The position numbers and the translations under genes were made by a program. From the NCBI RefSeq assembly GCF_900141995.1, contig NZ_FQZA01000008.1:62001-126000 (forward strand): a stretch of 64,000 nucleotides of DNA, read 5' to 3'. This document shows positions 8,890 to 18,129 of the stretch, piece after piece. Every line of letters begins with the position of its first letter. Position 1 is the first letter of the stretch. The stretch comes from Palleronia salina (GTDB lineage: Bacteria; Pseudomonadota; Alphaproteobacteria; Rhodobacterales; Rhodobacteraceae). The notes under the pieces were generated by a model. That model was given only the letters and a program-made list of their open reading frames with translations, was not told the DNA's origin and did no database searches.

Positions 8890-9822
8890 ATGTCGAGCAG
8901 GGCAAACCCCAAGGTGGCAGTCCTTATGGGCGGTCCGTCGGCCGAGCGTGAAGTCTCGCTGTCGTCGGGGCGCGAGTGTGCGATTGCGCTGTCGGGGCAG
9001 GGGTACGAGGTGATCGAGGTCGACGCTGGCGCCGACCTGGCCCTGCGCCTGTCCGAAATCTCGCCGGACGTGGTTTTCAACGCGCTTCACGGTCGCTGGG
9101 GCGAGGATGGCTGCGTGCAGGGCCTGCTGGAATGGATGGGCCTGCCCTATACCCATTCGGGCGTGCTGGCCTCGGCGCTTGCCATGGACAAGGAACGCTC
9201 GAAGGACGCCTATCGCCGCGCGGGCCTGCCGGTGGTGCCGTCGCTGCTGGCCCGGAGCGAGGACGTCCGCCGCGCCCACGTGATGGACCCGCCCTACGTG
9301 GTGAAGCCCTTCAACGAAGGCTCCAGCGTGGGCGTCTACCTGGTGCCGGCCGATACCAACGGCCCGCCCGCCCTGTCGGACGACATGCCCGAGCTGGTGA
9401 TGGTCGAACGCTTCGCGCCGGGGCGCGAGCTGACGACCACCGTGCTGGGTGCCGGCCCCCAGGGACCGGCGCGGGCGCTGGGGGTGACCGACATCCTGAC
9501 CGACGGCTGGTACGACTACGACGCCAAGTATGTCGAAGGCGGATCGCGCCACGTGATCCCCGCGCAGGTGCCGCCCGAGATCACCGAGGCCTGCCTCGAC
9601 TATGCGCTCCGCGCGCACGCGGCGCTGGGATGCCGCGGTGTCAGCCGGACCGATTTCCGCTGGGACGAGGCGCGCGGCCGCGACGGGCTGATCCTGCTCG
9701 AGACGAACACGCAGCCCGGCATGACGCCCACGTCGCTCACGCCCGAACAGGCGGCACACGCGGGCATGGAATTCGGCGCGCTCTGCGACTGGATGGTGAA
9801 GGACGCCTCATGTCTCAGGTAG
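8890..9822 (+). CDS. ddl: D-alanine--D-alanine ligase
   Basis: Ddl makes D-Ala-D-Ala for the peptidoglycan stem using ATP. The 310-residue ATP-grasp enzyme shows [19 protein letters not shown] at the N-terminus, [29 protein letters not shown] in the ATP-binding loop, and [20 protein letters not shown] with the metal-binding Glu and Asn near the end. The ATG at 8890-8892 gives the normal N-terminus; the longer in-frame start would add about 32 unrelated residues. The 3' end overlaps ftsQ by 13 bases. It belongs to the dcw cluster. Confidence 0.95.
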   Translation: MSSRANPKVAVLMGGPSAEREVSLSSGRECAIALSGQGYEVIEVDAGADLALRLSEISPDVVFNALHGRWGEDGCVQGLLEWMGLPYTHSGVLASALAMDKERSKDAYRRAGLPVVPSLLARSEDVRRAHVMDPPYVVKPFNEGSSVGVYLVPADTNGPPALSDDMPELVMVERFAPGRELTTTVLGAGPQGPARALGVTDILTDGWYDYDAKYVEGGSRHVIPAQVPPEITEACLDYALRAHAALGCRGVSRTDFRWDEARGRDGLILLETNTQPGMTPTSLTPEQAAHAGMEFGALCDWMVKDASCLR

Positions 9823-10685
9823 GCCAGGCGGCCCCCCGCGACCCGGCGCCCTCGCGCCTGGCGTATCGCCTCCAGCGGCTGATGCTCACGCCCGGTGTGC
9901 GGCGCGGCTTCGTCTTCGGTCTGCCGACGGCGATCATGGTCCTGATCGGCGTGCTGGCCCTGTCGGACCAGGACCGGCGCGACGCCATGGGCCTGTGGTG
10001 GCAGCAGGTGAAGACCGAGATCCAGAGCCGCGAGGAGTTCATGGTCAAGCTCATGGCCATCGACGGCGCGAGCCCCGACATCTCGGAAGATATTCGCGAG
10101 ATCCTGCCGCTGGACTTCCCCATGTCGTCCTTCGACCTCGACCTGGCCCAGATGCAGGCGACGGTCGCGGGGCTGGACGCGGTCGAACGCGCCGACCTGC
10201 GCATTCGCCCGGGCGGCGTGCTGCATATACAGGTGCAACAGCGGGTGCCCGCGCTGGTGTGGCGCAACCCGCGCGGGCTGGACCTTGTCGATGTCGGCGG
10301 CAACCGCGTGTCGACGATCCTGCAGCGGGGCGCGCGGCCGGACCTTCCGCTCATCATCGGGCGCGGTGCCGACCGCGCGGCGGCCGAGGCCTTGGAACTG
10401 GTGGCCGCGGCCGAGCCGCTCAGCACCCGCCTGCGGGGACTTCTGCGGGTGGGCGAACGGCGCTGGACGGTCGTGCTGGACCGTGGTCAGCGCATCCTTT
10501 TGCCCGAACGCACGCCGGTCGGCGCGCTGGAGCAGGTCATCGCCGTGGACGAGGCGCAGGACCTTCTGGCGCGCGAGGTGCGGGTAGTCGACATGCGCAA
10601 CCCGCGCCGTCCGACCGTGCGGCTGGCGCCCGAGGCGGCGCAAACCATGCGGCAGATAAAAATGATAGAACTAGGGGACGACTAG
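9810..10685 (+). CDS. ftsQ: Cell division protein FtsQ
   Basis: FtsQ is a bitopic inner-membrane protein that links early and late divisome parts through its periplasmic POTRA domain. The 291-residue product has a cytoplasmic tail of about 30 residues, one membrane segment ([19 protein letters not shown]), and a POTRA-like segment ([19 protein letters not shown], then RVPALVWR). The start at 9810 lies inside the end of ddl (13-base overlap), which implies coupled translation. Position between ddl and ftsA agrees with the assignment, since FtsQ is poorly conserved. Confidence 0.93.
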   Translation: MSQVGQAAPRDPAPSRLAYRLQRLMLTPGVRRGFVFGLPTAIMVLIGVLALSDQDRRDAMGLWWQQVKTEIQSREEFMVKLMAIDGASPDISEDIREILPLDFPMSSFDLDLAQMQATVAGLDAVERADLRIRPGGVLHIQVQQRVPALVWRNPRGLDLVDVGGNRVSTILQRGARPDLPLIIGRGADRAAAEALELVAAAEPLSTRLRGLLRVGERRWTVVLDRGQRILLPERTPVGALEQVIAVDEAQDLLAREVRVVDMRNPRRPTVRLAPEAAQTMRQIKMIELGDD

Positions 10686-10687
10686 GC

Positions 10688-12025
10688 ATGACGGATCTCT
10701 ACCAGTCGCAGCGCGCCATGCGCGCCATGCGCAAGGCGGCGATGCAGCGGGGCGTGATCGCGGTGCTGGACGTGGGCACCTCGAAGGTGGCGTGCCTGGT
10801 GCTTCGGATCGACGGTCCGGACCAGTTCCGCGCGTCGGACGGTGTCGGTCCCATGGCCGGGCAGGGCACCTTCCGCATCGTCGGCGCGGCGACCACCCGC
10901 TCGCGCGGTGTCCGCTTCGGCGAGGTCGACACCATGCCCGAGACCGAGCGCGCGATCCGCACCGCCGTGCAGGGCGCGCAGAAAATGGCGCAGATCCGGG
11001 TCGACCACGTCATCGCGACGCTGTCGGGGGGCGACCCGCGCAGCTATGGCCTGGCGGGCCAGATCGACGTGGGCGGCGGGCCGGTGACCGAACAGGACGT
11101 GGCGCGCTGCATGGCCGCCTGCGACGTCCCGCCCTTCGGCGAGGATCGCGAGGTGCTGCACGCCCAGCCCGTGAACTTCGCACTGGATCACCGCAGCGGC
11201 ATGGGCGATCCGCGCGGACACATGGGCAACACGCTGGCCTGCGACATGCACCTGCTGACGGTGGACAGCAAGGTCGTGGCGAGCCTGATCCATTGCCTCA
11301 AGCGCTGCGACCTGGAATTGGCCGGCGTGGCGTCGTCCTCCTATGTCAGCGCGATCGCCAGCCTCGTCGAGGACGAGCAGGAACTGGGCGCCGCCTGCGT
11401 CGACCTTGGCGGCGGGGCCACCGGCCTGTCGATCTTCATGAAGAAGCACATGATCTTCGCCGACAGCGTCCGCATGGGCGGCGACAACATCACCAGCGAC
11501 ATCGCCAAGGGCTTGCAGGTCTCCCTTGCCACGGCCGAGCGGCTGAAGACCCTGCATGGCGGGGTGGTCGCGACCTCCATGGACGACCGCGAGATGATCG
11601 CGCTGGGCGGCGAGGAGACCGGCGACTGGGACCGCGACCAGCGCACCGCCAGCCGGGCCGAGCTGATCGGCATCATGCGTCCCCGGGTCGAGGAGATTCT
11701 GGAGGAGGTCCGGACCCGTCTGGACGCCGCCGGATTCGAGCATCTGCCGAGTCAGCAGATCGTGCTGACCGGCGGGTCCAGCCAGATTCCCGGTCTCGAT
11801 CACCTGGCGCCCCGGATTCTCGGGCAACAGGTCCGCATCGGACGTCCGCTACGGGTCGCCGGACTGCCCGAAAAGGCCACCGGCGCCGCCTTCGCCAGCG
11901 CCGTCGGGTTGTGCCTGTTCGCGGCTCACCCGCAAGACGAGTGGTGGGATTTCGAGATTCCTGCCGACGGCTATCCCGCCAGATCGCTCCGCCGCGCCGT
12001 AAAATGGTTCAAAGACAACTGGTAA
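10688..12025 (+). CDS. ftsA: Cell division protein FtsA
   Basis: FtsA is an actin-like ATPase that tethers FtsZ to the membrane. The 445-residue protein has the actin-fold phosphate loops VIAVLDVGTSKVACLVLR and AACVDLGGGATGLSIF, an adenosine motif region IVLTGGSSQIPGL, and a basic amphipathic C-terminal helix (RSLRRAVKWFKDNW) that acts as the membrane anchor. The start is 2 bases after the ftsQ stop. The 1C subdomain lies between the first two phosphate motifs, as is typical of FtsA. No deviations from the family were noticed. Confidence 0.96.
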   Translation: MTDLYQSQRAMRAMRKAAMQRGVIAVLDVGTSKVACLVLRIDGPDQFRASDGVGPMAGQGTFRIVGAATTRSRGVRFGEVDTMPETERAIRTAVQGAQKMAQIRVDHVIATLSGGDPRSYGLAGQIDVGGGPVTEQDVARCMAACDVPPFGEDREVLHAQPVNFALDHRSGMGDPRGHMGNTLACDMHLLTVDSKVVASLIHCLKRCDLELAGVASSSYVSAIASLVEDEQELGAACVDLGGGATGLSIFMKKHMIFADSVRMGGDNITSDIAKGLQVSLATAERLKTLHGGVVATSMDDREMIALGGEETGDWDRDQRTASRAELIGIMRPRVEEILEEVRTRLDAAGFEHLPSQQIVLTGGSSQIPGLDHLAPRILGQQVRIGRPLRVAGLPEKATGAAFASAVGLCLFAAHPQDEWWDFEIPADGYPARSLRRAVKWFKDNW

Positions 12026-12203
12026 CAGTGCGTTCTTGATAAATTGGATTAACTGTTTTCGGCGCCCGTAAGCCATGAAAAATGTTGGAGAATTCGAACA
12101 ATAGCGGGTGACGTGACAGAAATGTGGCGATAGAATCGGGGGCAATCAAAACGGCGAAATCCCGGTCGGCAGTCCGGGGCAGAAACTACAGGCGGACAAA
12201 AAC

Positions 12204-13829
12204 ATGACTCTGAATCTCTCGGTTCCTCAGCGTGACGAGCTGAAGCCTCGCATCACCGTGTTCGGTGTCGGCGGTGCCGGTGGCAACGCGGTCAACAACA
12301 TGATCGAAAAGCAGCTCGACGGGGTCGAGTTCGTCGTCGCCAATACCGATGCCCAGGCGCTCCAGCAGTCCATGGCCACCACCAAGGTGCAGATGGGCGT
12401 GAAGATCACCGAAGGCCTGGGCGCGGGCGCGCGGTCCGCCGTGGGCGCCGCCGCCGCGGAAGAGAGCATCGAGGAGATCGTCGATCACCTGGCCGGCAGC
12501 CACATGTGCTTCATCACCGCCGGCATGGGCGGCGGCACCGGCACCGGCGCCACGCCGATCATCGCCCAGGCCGCGCGCGAGCTTGGCGTTCTGACCGTCG
12601 GCGTCGTCACGAAGCCCTTCCAGTTCGAGGGCTCGAAGCGGATGCGCCAGGCCGAAGAGGGCATCGAGGCGCTGCAGAAGATGGTCGACACGCTGATCAT
12701 CATCCCCAACCAGAACCTGTTCCGTCTCGCCAACGAGAACACCACCTGCACCGACGCGTTCGGCCTCGCCGACGACGTGCTATACCAGGGTGTGAAGGGC
12801 GTGACCGACCTGATGGTCCGCCCGGGCCTTATCAACCTCGACTTCGCCGATGTCCGCTCGGTCATGGACGAGATGGGCAAGGCCATGATGGGCACCGGCG
12901 AGGCCGAGGGCGAAGATCGCGCGCTGAAGGCCGCCGAGCTGGCAATTGCCAACCCGCTGCTGGACGAGATCAGCCTGAACGGCGCGAAGGGCGTGCTGAT
13001 CAACGTGATCGGTGGCTACGACATGACCCTGTTCGAACTGGACGAGGCCGCCAACGTCATCCGCGAGAAGGTCGACCAGGACGCGCACATCATCGTCGGT
13101 TCGACCCTGGACGAGCACATGGAAGGCCGCATGCGCGTCAGCGTCGTGGCGACCGGCATCGACGCCGTGGCCCAGGTGGCCGACACCCCGGTGCCGCGCC
13201 GCCGCCTGTCCGAGCCGCTGACCACGCCCGCCCGCAGCGAAGAGCCTGCCCCCGCGCCGCAGCCCCGCCCCGAGCCCGTCCGGGCCGAAGCGCCGGCCCC
13301 GCAGCCCGTGGCCGAGCCCGCCGAGCGTGCCGCCGCGGACGAGCCCGACTTCTTCGCCGACTGGGAGCAGCGCCGCGCCGAGAAATCCCCCGCGTCCGAG
13401 CTGTTCGATGACCGGGACGAGGGCGAGCTGCCCGCGCCGGCCTACCGCCCCGAGCCCGTGGCCGAGGCGCCCGCCGCGCCCGTTCGCACCGCGGTGCCCG
13501 GCCAGCCGTCCTCCGAGGCGCTGGCGCGTCTGGAGCAGGCCGTTCGCAAGGCGCCGCCCGCGCCGCAGCACGGTGGTCAGCCCCAGGCCGCGCCGCGTGG
13601 CCACGCCCCCCAGCCGTCGAGCGGCGAGGCGCGCCCGCGTTTCGGGATCAACTCGTTGATCGGTCGGATGACCGGCCAGCCCGAAACGACCGAGCGCTCG
13701 GCCCCCTCGGGTGCCATGCCGGCCCGCCGTGCCGAGCCGCGCACCCAGGCCGCGCCGCGCCAGGACGAGACGCCGAACGACCAGGACCGGATCGAAATCC
13801 CGGCCTTCCTGCGGCGCCAGGCGAACTGA
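12204..13829 (+). CDS. ftsZ: Cell division protein FtsZ with a long disordered linker
   Basis: FtsZ is the tubulin-like GTPase forming the division ring. The first ~320 of 541 residues are the GTPase, with [17 protein letters not shown], the tubulin signature [10 protein letters not shown] and NxDxAD-type NLDFADV. Residues ~330-525 are a Pro/Ala/Glu/Arg-rich linker, much longer than in E. coli but usual in alphaproteobacteria. The C-terminal peptide [10 protein letters not shown] binds FtsA and other partners. A 178-base gap after ftsA suggests its own promoter; a strong terminator follows. Confidence 0.98.
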   Translation: MTLNLSVPQRDELKPRITVFGVGGAGGNAVNNMIEKQLDGVEFVVANTDAQALQQSMATTKVQMGVKITEGLGAGARSAVGAAAAEESIEEIVDHLAGSHMCFITAGMGGGTGTGATPIIAQAARELGVLTVGVVTKPFQFEGSKRMRQAEEGIEALQKMVDTLIIIPNQNLFRLANENTTCTDAFGLADDVLYQGVKGVTDLMVRPGLINLDFADVRSVMDEMGKAMMGTGEAEGEDRALKAAELAIANPLLDEISLNGAKGVLINVIGGYDMTLFELDEAANVIREKVDQDAHIIVGSTLDEHMEGRMRVSVVATGIDAVAQVADTPVPRRRLSEPLTTPARSEEPAPAPQPRPEPVRAEAPAPQPVAEPAERAAADEPDFFADWEQRRAEKSPASELFDDRDEGELPAPAYRPEPVAEAPAAPVRTAVPGQPSSEALARLEQAVRKAPPAPQHGGQPQAAPRGHAPQPSSGEARPRFGINSLIGRMTGQPETTERSAPSGAMPARRAEPRTQAAPRQDETPNDQDRIEIPAFLRRQAN

Positions 13830-13853
13830 AAAGCCTAATATTTCGTGAACGAA

Positions 13854-13878
13854 GGGCCGGTGCAGACCGGCCCTTTTT
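13854..13878 (+). terminator. Rho-independent terminator after ftsZ
   Basis: A perfect 7-bp stem (GGGCCGG / CCGGCCC) with a 6-base loop is followed by five T's, 25 bases after the ftsZ stop. It separates ftsZ from lpxC, which starts 167 bases further on. Confidence 0.85.
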
Positions 13879-14045
13879 CGTTCGAAAACAGGTGTTTGGG
13901 TGGCCCCAAGCGCCTCTCGGCGAAATTCTGCCGACCCGGGGATGCCGCTGTTACACCAACGTTGCAAAGCTTGAATTGAGCGGCGCCGCCCCCGCGCCTA
14001 AGTCAGACTGACCGGAGACCGGTATACCGGCGAAAGTGGGGCAAG

Positions 14046-14969
14046 ATGCAGACAACTTTGAAAAAAGCGATCAGCTTCGACGGCGTGGGCCTGCATTCGG
14101 GCCGCAACGTGCGCATGACCCTGCGCCCGGCCGCCGCGAATTTCGGCATCTGGTTCCGCCGCACCGACGTGTCGGGCCGCAACGCCCTGATCCCCGCCCA
14201 TTGGGCACAGGTCGAGCAGGGCGAGCTCTGCACCCGTCTGGTCAATGCCGACCGCGTCGACGTCTCGACGGTCGAGCACGTGATGGCCGCCGTTGCCGGC
14301 TGCGGCATCCACAACCTGACGATCGATGTCGACGGTCCCGAGCTGCCGATCCTCGACGGCTCGTCCGCGCCTTTCGTCGCCGCCATCCTCGAGACGGGGC
14401 TGGAGCGGTTCGACGCGCCGGTCATGGCGCTGCGGATCCTCGAGACGGTCGAGGTGCGCAACGGTCCCGCCTGGGCCCGGCTGGAGCCCAGCGACGATTT
14501 CGAGATCGACTTCCACATCGATTTCACCGACGCCGCCATCGGCCGCCAGGACAAGTGCCTGCGCATCGCCAACGGCGCGTTCGTCCGCGAACTGGCCGAC
14601 AGCCGGACCTTCTGCCGCCAGGCGGACGTGGACGCCATGCGCGCGCGCGGTCTTGCCCTTGGCGGGACTCTGGAAAACGCGGTGGTCGTCGACGGCGCCG
14701 ACGTGCTCAGCCCCGGCGGCCTGCGCCACAAGGACGAGGCCGTGCGCCACAAGATGCTGGACGCGCTGGGCGACCTGGCGCTGGCCGGCGCGCCGATCCT
14801 GGGCCGCTATACCGGCGTGCGCTCGGGCCACGCGATGACCAATGCCCTGCTGCGCACGTTGTTCGCGCGGCCCGGCGCCGCGCGGCTGGTCGAGGCCGAT
14901 GCCACCCTTGCCGCGCGCCTTCCGGGGGCGGGTGCGGGACCGCGCGACCTGGTTCGGCTGGCCGCGTAA
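14046..14969 (+). CDS. lpxC: UDP-3-O-acyl-N-acetylglucosamine deacetylase
   Basis: LpxC carries out the committed step of lipid A synthesis, removing the acetyl group with a zinc-bound water. The 307-residue protein starts MQTTLKKAISFDGVGLHSGR and has the zinc ligands in STVEHVMAAVAGCG (His) and RHKMLDALGDLAL (His and Asp), plus the catalytic His in GVRSGHAMTNALL. The conserved LDGSSAPF segment that shapes the active site is present. It is transcribed separately from ftsZ, given the terminator between them, and is followed 117 bases later by bamD. Confidence 0.96.
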   Translation: MQTTLKKAISFDGVGLHSGRNVRMTLRPAAANFGIWFRRTDVSGRNALIPAHWAQVEQGELCTRLVNADRVDVSTVEHVMAAVAGCGIHNLTIDVDGPELPILDGSSAPFVAAILETGLERFDAPVMALRILETVEVRNGPAWARLEPSDDFEIDFHIDFTDAAIGRQDKCLRIANGAFVRELADSRTFCRQADVDAMRARGLALGGTLENAVVVDGADVLSPGGLRHKDEAVRHKMLDALGDLALAGAPILGRYTGVRSGHAMTNALLRTLFARPGAARLVEADATLAARLPGAGAGPRDLVRLAA

Positions 14970-15086
14970 GCCACAGCCCGGAGCGGGGGCCGTGCTTACC
15001 CGTTTTGCACCGGATTTTTCTGTGCTAGACCATCGCCCAAAGGGCGCGTTCCGACCGCGCATCCGGGGGCAGGGGCTGCACGACGC

Positions 15087-15923
15087 ATGATGGCGATCAC
15101 TCGATATCTTGGCTTGGTGGGGCTTGGCGCGGTTCTTGCGGGCTGCGGCGGCGACGCCTTCACCTCGCGCGATCAACCGCTGGAAAGCTTCTCGGCCGAA
15201 GAGATCTACAAGCGGGGCGAATTCGAGCTCGAGGATAACGACCCCGAGGACGCGGCCCTCTTCTTCGGCGAGGTCGAGCGGCTTTATCCCTATTCCGAAT
15301 GGGCCAAGCGCGCGCTGGTGATGCAGGCCTTCGCCTATCACCGCGATCGCGACTACGAAGAGGCGCGCAATTCCGCGCAGCGCTACCTGGATTTCTACCC
15401 GGGCGGTGAGGATGCGGCTTACGCCCAATACCTGCTGGCGCTGAGCTACTACGACCAGATCGACGACGTGGGCCGGGACCAGGGGCTGACCTTCCAGGCG
15501 CTCCAGGCCATGCGCGTTGTGATCGAACAGTATCCCGACAGCGAATATGCCCGCTCGGCCATCCTGAAATTCGACCTGGCCTTCGACCACCTGGCCGGCA
15601 AGGAAATGGAGATCGGGCGCTACTACCTCAAGCGCGATCATTTCGCCGCCGCCGTGAACCGGTTCCGCGTCGTGGTCGAGGATTTCCAGACCACAACCCA
15701 CACGCCCGAGGCGTTGCTCCGGCTGGTCGAATCCTACCTGTCGCTGGGCCTGACAGACGAGGCGCAGACGGCGGGCGCGATCCTGGGCTACAACTACCAG
15801 TCGACGCCCTGGTACGACGATGCCTATTCCCTTCTGACCGGGCAGGGCCTGTCGCCCGAGCCGCGCGGCGACTCGTGGCTGCGGACGGTCTATCGCCAGG
15901 TCGTGCGCGGCGAGTGGCTGTAG
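15087..15923 (+). CDS. bamD: Outer membrane assembly lipoprotein BamD
   Basis: BamD is the essential lipoprotein partner of BamA in inserting beta-barrel proteins into the outer membrane. The 278-residue product has a signal peptide and lipobox LAGC (lipidated Cys near residue 20), then about five TPR-type helical repeats, for example ALFFGEVERLYPYSEWAKRA and YARSAILKFDLAFDHLAGKE. Length and repeats match BamD/ComL. Two adjacent ATG codons are possible starts. Its place between lpxC and recN is usual for this order. Confidence 0.95.
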   Translation: MMAITRYLGLVGLGAVLAGCGGDAFTSRDQPLESFSAEEIYKRGEFELEDNDPEDAALFFGEVERLYPYSEWAKRALVMQAFAYHRDRDYEEARNSAQRYLDFYPGGEDAAYAQYLLALSYYDQIDDVGRDQGLTFQALQAMRVVIEQYPDSEYARSAILKFDLAFDHLAGKEMEIGRYYLKRDHFAAAVNRFRVVVEDFQTTTHTPEALLRLVESYLSLGLTDEAQTAGAILGYNYQSTPWYDDAYSLLTGQGLSPEPRGDSWLRTVYRQVVRGEWL

Positions 15924-15957
15924 TCCACCGCACGCCTCACCTTTCTGGACAGTGACG

Positions 15958-17610
15958 ATGCTGCGCGCCCTGGATATCCGCGACATGCTTCTGATCGACC
16001 GGCTGGAACTCGATTTCCAGCCGGGTCTCAACGTGCTGACCGGCGAAACCGGGGCGGGCAAGTCGATCCTGCTGGATTCGCTCGGCTTCGTTCTGGGCTG
16101 GCGCGGCCGGGCCGACCTGGTGCGCCAGGGCGCCGAGCGGGGCGAGGTCACGGCGGTCTTCGACCTGGCGAGCGGGCACCCGGGCCGGGCCGTGCTGGAC
16201 GAGGCCGGGATCGAGATCGAGGACGAGCTGGTCCTGCGCCGCGTGAACGCGCAGGACGGCCGCAAGACCGCCTGGATCAACGACCGCCGCGTGTCGGGCG
16301 ATGTGCTGCGCCGGCTGAGCGATACGCTGGTCGAGCTGCACGGCCAGCACGACGACCGGGGCCTGCTGGATCCGAAGGGGCACCGCGCCCTTCTGGACGC
16401 TTATGCCGACCGGCCCGACCTGCTGGAAACCACCCGCGCGGCGTGGCGGGCCCGCGCGGACATCGCGCGCCAGCTGGCGGCCGCGCGCGAACGGCTGGAT
16501 GCGCTCCGGGCGGAAGAGGACTTCCTGCGACACGCGGTCGAAGAATTCGACAAGCTGTCGCCCGAGGCGGGCGAGGATGCGACGCTGGATGCGCGCCGTC
16601 GCCAGATGCAGGCGGGCCAGCGCATCGGCGACGACATCACGCGTGCGTTGCAGGCCCTTGGCGGTGATGGCGCCGAGGGGCCGATGATCGACGCGCAACG
16701 CTGGCTGGAAGCCGCGGCGCCCCAGGCCGACGGCGCGCTGGATGCCCCGCTCGAGTCCCTGGCACGCGCGCTGGATGCCCTGGCCGAGGCCGAGCAGGGC
16801 GTCTCCGAAGCGCTGGACACGCTGGAGTTCGACCCGCGCGAGCTGGAGGCCGTGGAGGAGCGGCTGTTCGCGATCCGCGGCCTGGCCCGCAAGCACAACG
16901 TCCTGCCCGACGCGCTGCCCGAGCTTGGTGACACCCTGCGCGAGCGTCTGTCCGCCCTGGACGGCGGCGCCGACGACATCACCGATCTCGAGAAAGAACT
17001 TGCCGAAGCCGACGCTGCCTACGACGCCGCCGCGACCGCGCTTTCTCAGGCGCGGCAGGCGGCGGCCGCGGCGCTGGACGGCGCCATGGCGGCCGAGCTT
17101 GCGCCGCTCAAGATGGAGCGCGCCCAGTTCGAGACGCGGTTCTCCGATGCGACGCCGGGCCCGCTGGGGCGGGACGCCGTGGAATTCACCGTCGCCACCA
17201 ACCCCGGCGCGCCTGCGGGTCCCCTGGGCAAGATCGCGTCCGGGGGCGAGCTGTCGCGCTTTCTGCTGGCGCTGAAGGTCTGCCTGACCGGCACCGACAG
17301 CGGCCTGACCCTGATATTCGACGAGATCGACCGCGGCGTGGGCGGTGCGACCGCCGACGCGGTGGGGCGCCGATTGGCCGCGCTGGCGTCGGGCGGACAG
17401 GTGCTGGTCGTCACCCACTCGCCGCAGGTGGCCGCTCTCGGGCGCCACCACTGGCGCGTGGCCAAGGACGTGGCGGACGGGATCACGACCTCGCGCGTCG
17501 TGCCTTTGGATACCGGCGACCGGGTGGACGAAATCGCGCGGATGCTGGCCGGCGACAGCATCACTGAAGCGGCGCGCGACGCCGCGCGCGCCCTTCTGGC
17601 GGCCAGCTAG
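15958..17610 (+). CDS. recN: DNA repair protein RecN
   Basis: RecN is an SMC-like ATPase acting at double-strand breaks. The 550-residue protein has an N-terminal Walker A (LTGETGAGKS), a long coiled coil (around residues 150-350), and the C-terminal ABC signature SGGELSRFLLALK with Walker B LIFDEIDRGVGG and a final VTHSPQVAALG loop. I prefer the ATG at 15958-15960, which gives the family start MLRALDIRDMLLI; an in-frame GTG six bases earlier is also possible. The end overlaps the convergent gene by 4 bases. Confidence 0.95.
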   Translation: MLRALDIRDMLLIDRLELDFQPGLNVLTGETGAGKSILLDSLGFVLGWRGRADLVRQGAERGEVTAVFDLASGHPGRAVLDEAGIEIEDELVLRRVNAQDGRKTAWINDRRVSGDVLRRLSDTLVELHGQHDDRGLLDPKGHRALLDAYADRPDLLETTRAAWRARADIARQLAAARERLDALRAEEDFLRHAVEEFDKLSPEAGEDATLDARRRQMQAGQRIGDDITRALQALGGDGAEGPMIDAQRWLEAAAPQADGALDAPLESLARALDALAEAEQGVSEALDTLEFDPRELEAVEERLFAIRGLARKHNVLPDALPELGDTLRERLSALDGGADDITDLEKELAEADAAYDAAATALSQARQAAAAALDGAMAAELAPLKMERAQFETRFSDATPGPLGRDAVEFTVATNPGAPAGPLGKIASGGELSRFLLALKVCLTGTDSGLTLIFDEIDRGVGGATADAVGRRLAALASGGQVLVVTHSPQVAALGRHHWRVAKDVADGITTSRVVPLDTGDRVDEIARMLAGDSITEAARDAARALLAAS

Positions 17611-18044
17611 CGGTAGTCGGCGGGGCTGAGGACGCCGTCGCCGGCCACGTGGCTTTCGGCGCCGGGGACGATATCGGTGTTCTGGGCCGCGACGCAAAGC
17701 CATTCGCCATCCCGCCGGTGCATCACGAAGGTGATGACCGTGGACCGACGGTCCGCCGCGCTGCCATCCGGCGCGACCTGCCCGGCCAGGTGCAGGCGCG
17801 CGTGGATCACGGCCACGTCCCCGAGGTCGCGGTGCTTCACCCGGCCAATCTTCAAAGTCGAGTTCCGGAACATCCCCCGCAGCCCGTAATCGTGGGCCGC
17901 CCGGATCGCCTCGCGGTCGTGCCACCAGAGCCCGACCACGTTCACGAAATCCGCATCCGCGGCGAAGAGGGCGGCCAGCGCGCCCGCATCGCGCGCGTTC
18001 CACGCGGCGGCAAAGGCACGGGGCATCTCGGACGGGTCCTGCAT
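17607..18044 (-). CDS. SgcJ/EcaC-type SnoaL-like protein
   Basis: This 145-residue protein looks like a single SnoaL/NTF2-like cone domain. It starts with MPRAFAAAWNARDAGALAALF shortly after the ATG, then DADFVNVVGLWWHDREAI, and ends with VMHRRDGEWLCVAAQNTDIV. This matches proteins annotated as SgcJ/EcaC oxidoreductases, whose members have varied or unknown activities. An upstream in-frame TTG would add only two residues. The gene converges with recN and is divergent from the ClC channel gene. Its physiological role is unknown. Confidence 0.8.
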   Translation of the reverse strand: MQDPSEMPRAFAAAWNARDAGALAALFAADADFVNVVGLWWHDREAIRAAHDYGLRGMFRNSTLKIGRVKHRDLGDVAVIHARLHLAGQVAPDGSAADRRSTVITFVMHRRDGEWLCVAAQNTDIVPGAESHVAGDGVLSPADYR

Positions 18045-18129
18045 GGGCAAATCGCCTTTTCCCTTGGGGGCGTATCGCCTAGGAAAGATGCATCACCGGC
18101 CCCGCGGGGCAAACCGGGATGTGGGGAAG

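Noticed and set aside
12040-12060. TTAA near GGATTAACTG in the ftsA-ftsZ gap as a CtrA site
   Set aside because: Only one half-site is present; no second TTAA at the 7-base spacing.
13190-13760. Repetitive Pro/Ala/Glu codons in ftsZ as a tandem repeat
   Set aside because: Long disordered linkers of this composition are usual in alphaproteobacterial FtsZ; there is no true repeat unit.
15952-15957. GTG start for recN two codons before the ATG
   Set aside because: No better ribosome site and the family N-terminus starts at the ATG; kept only as an alternative.
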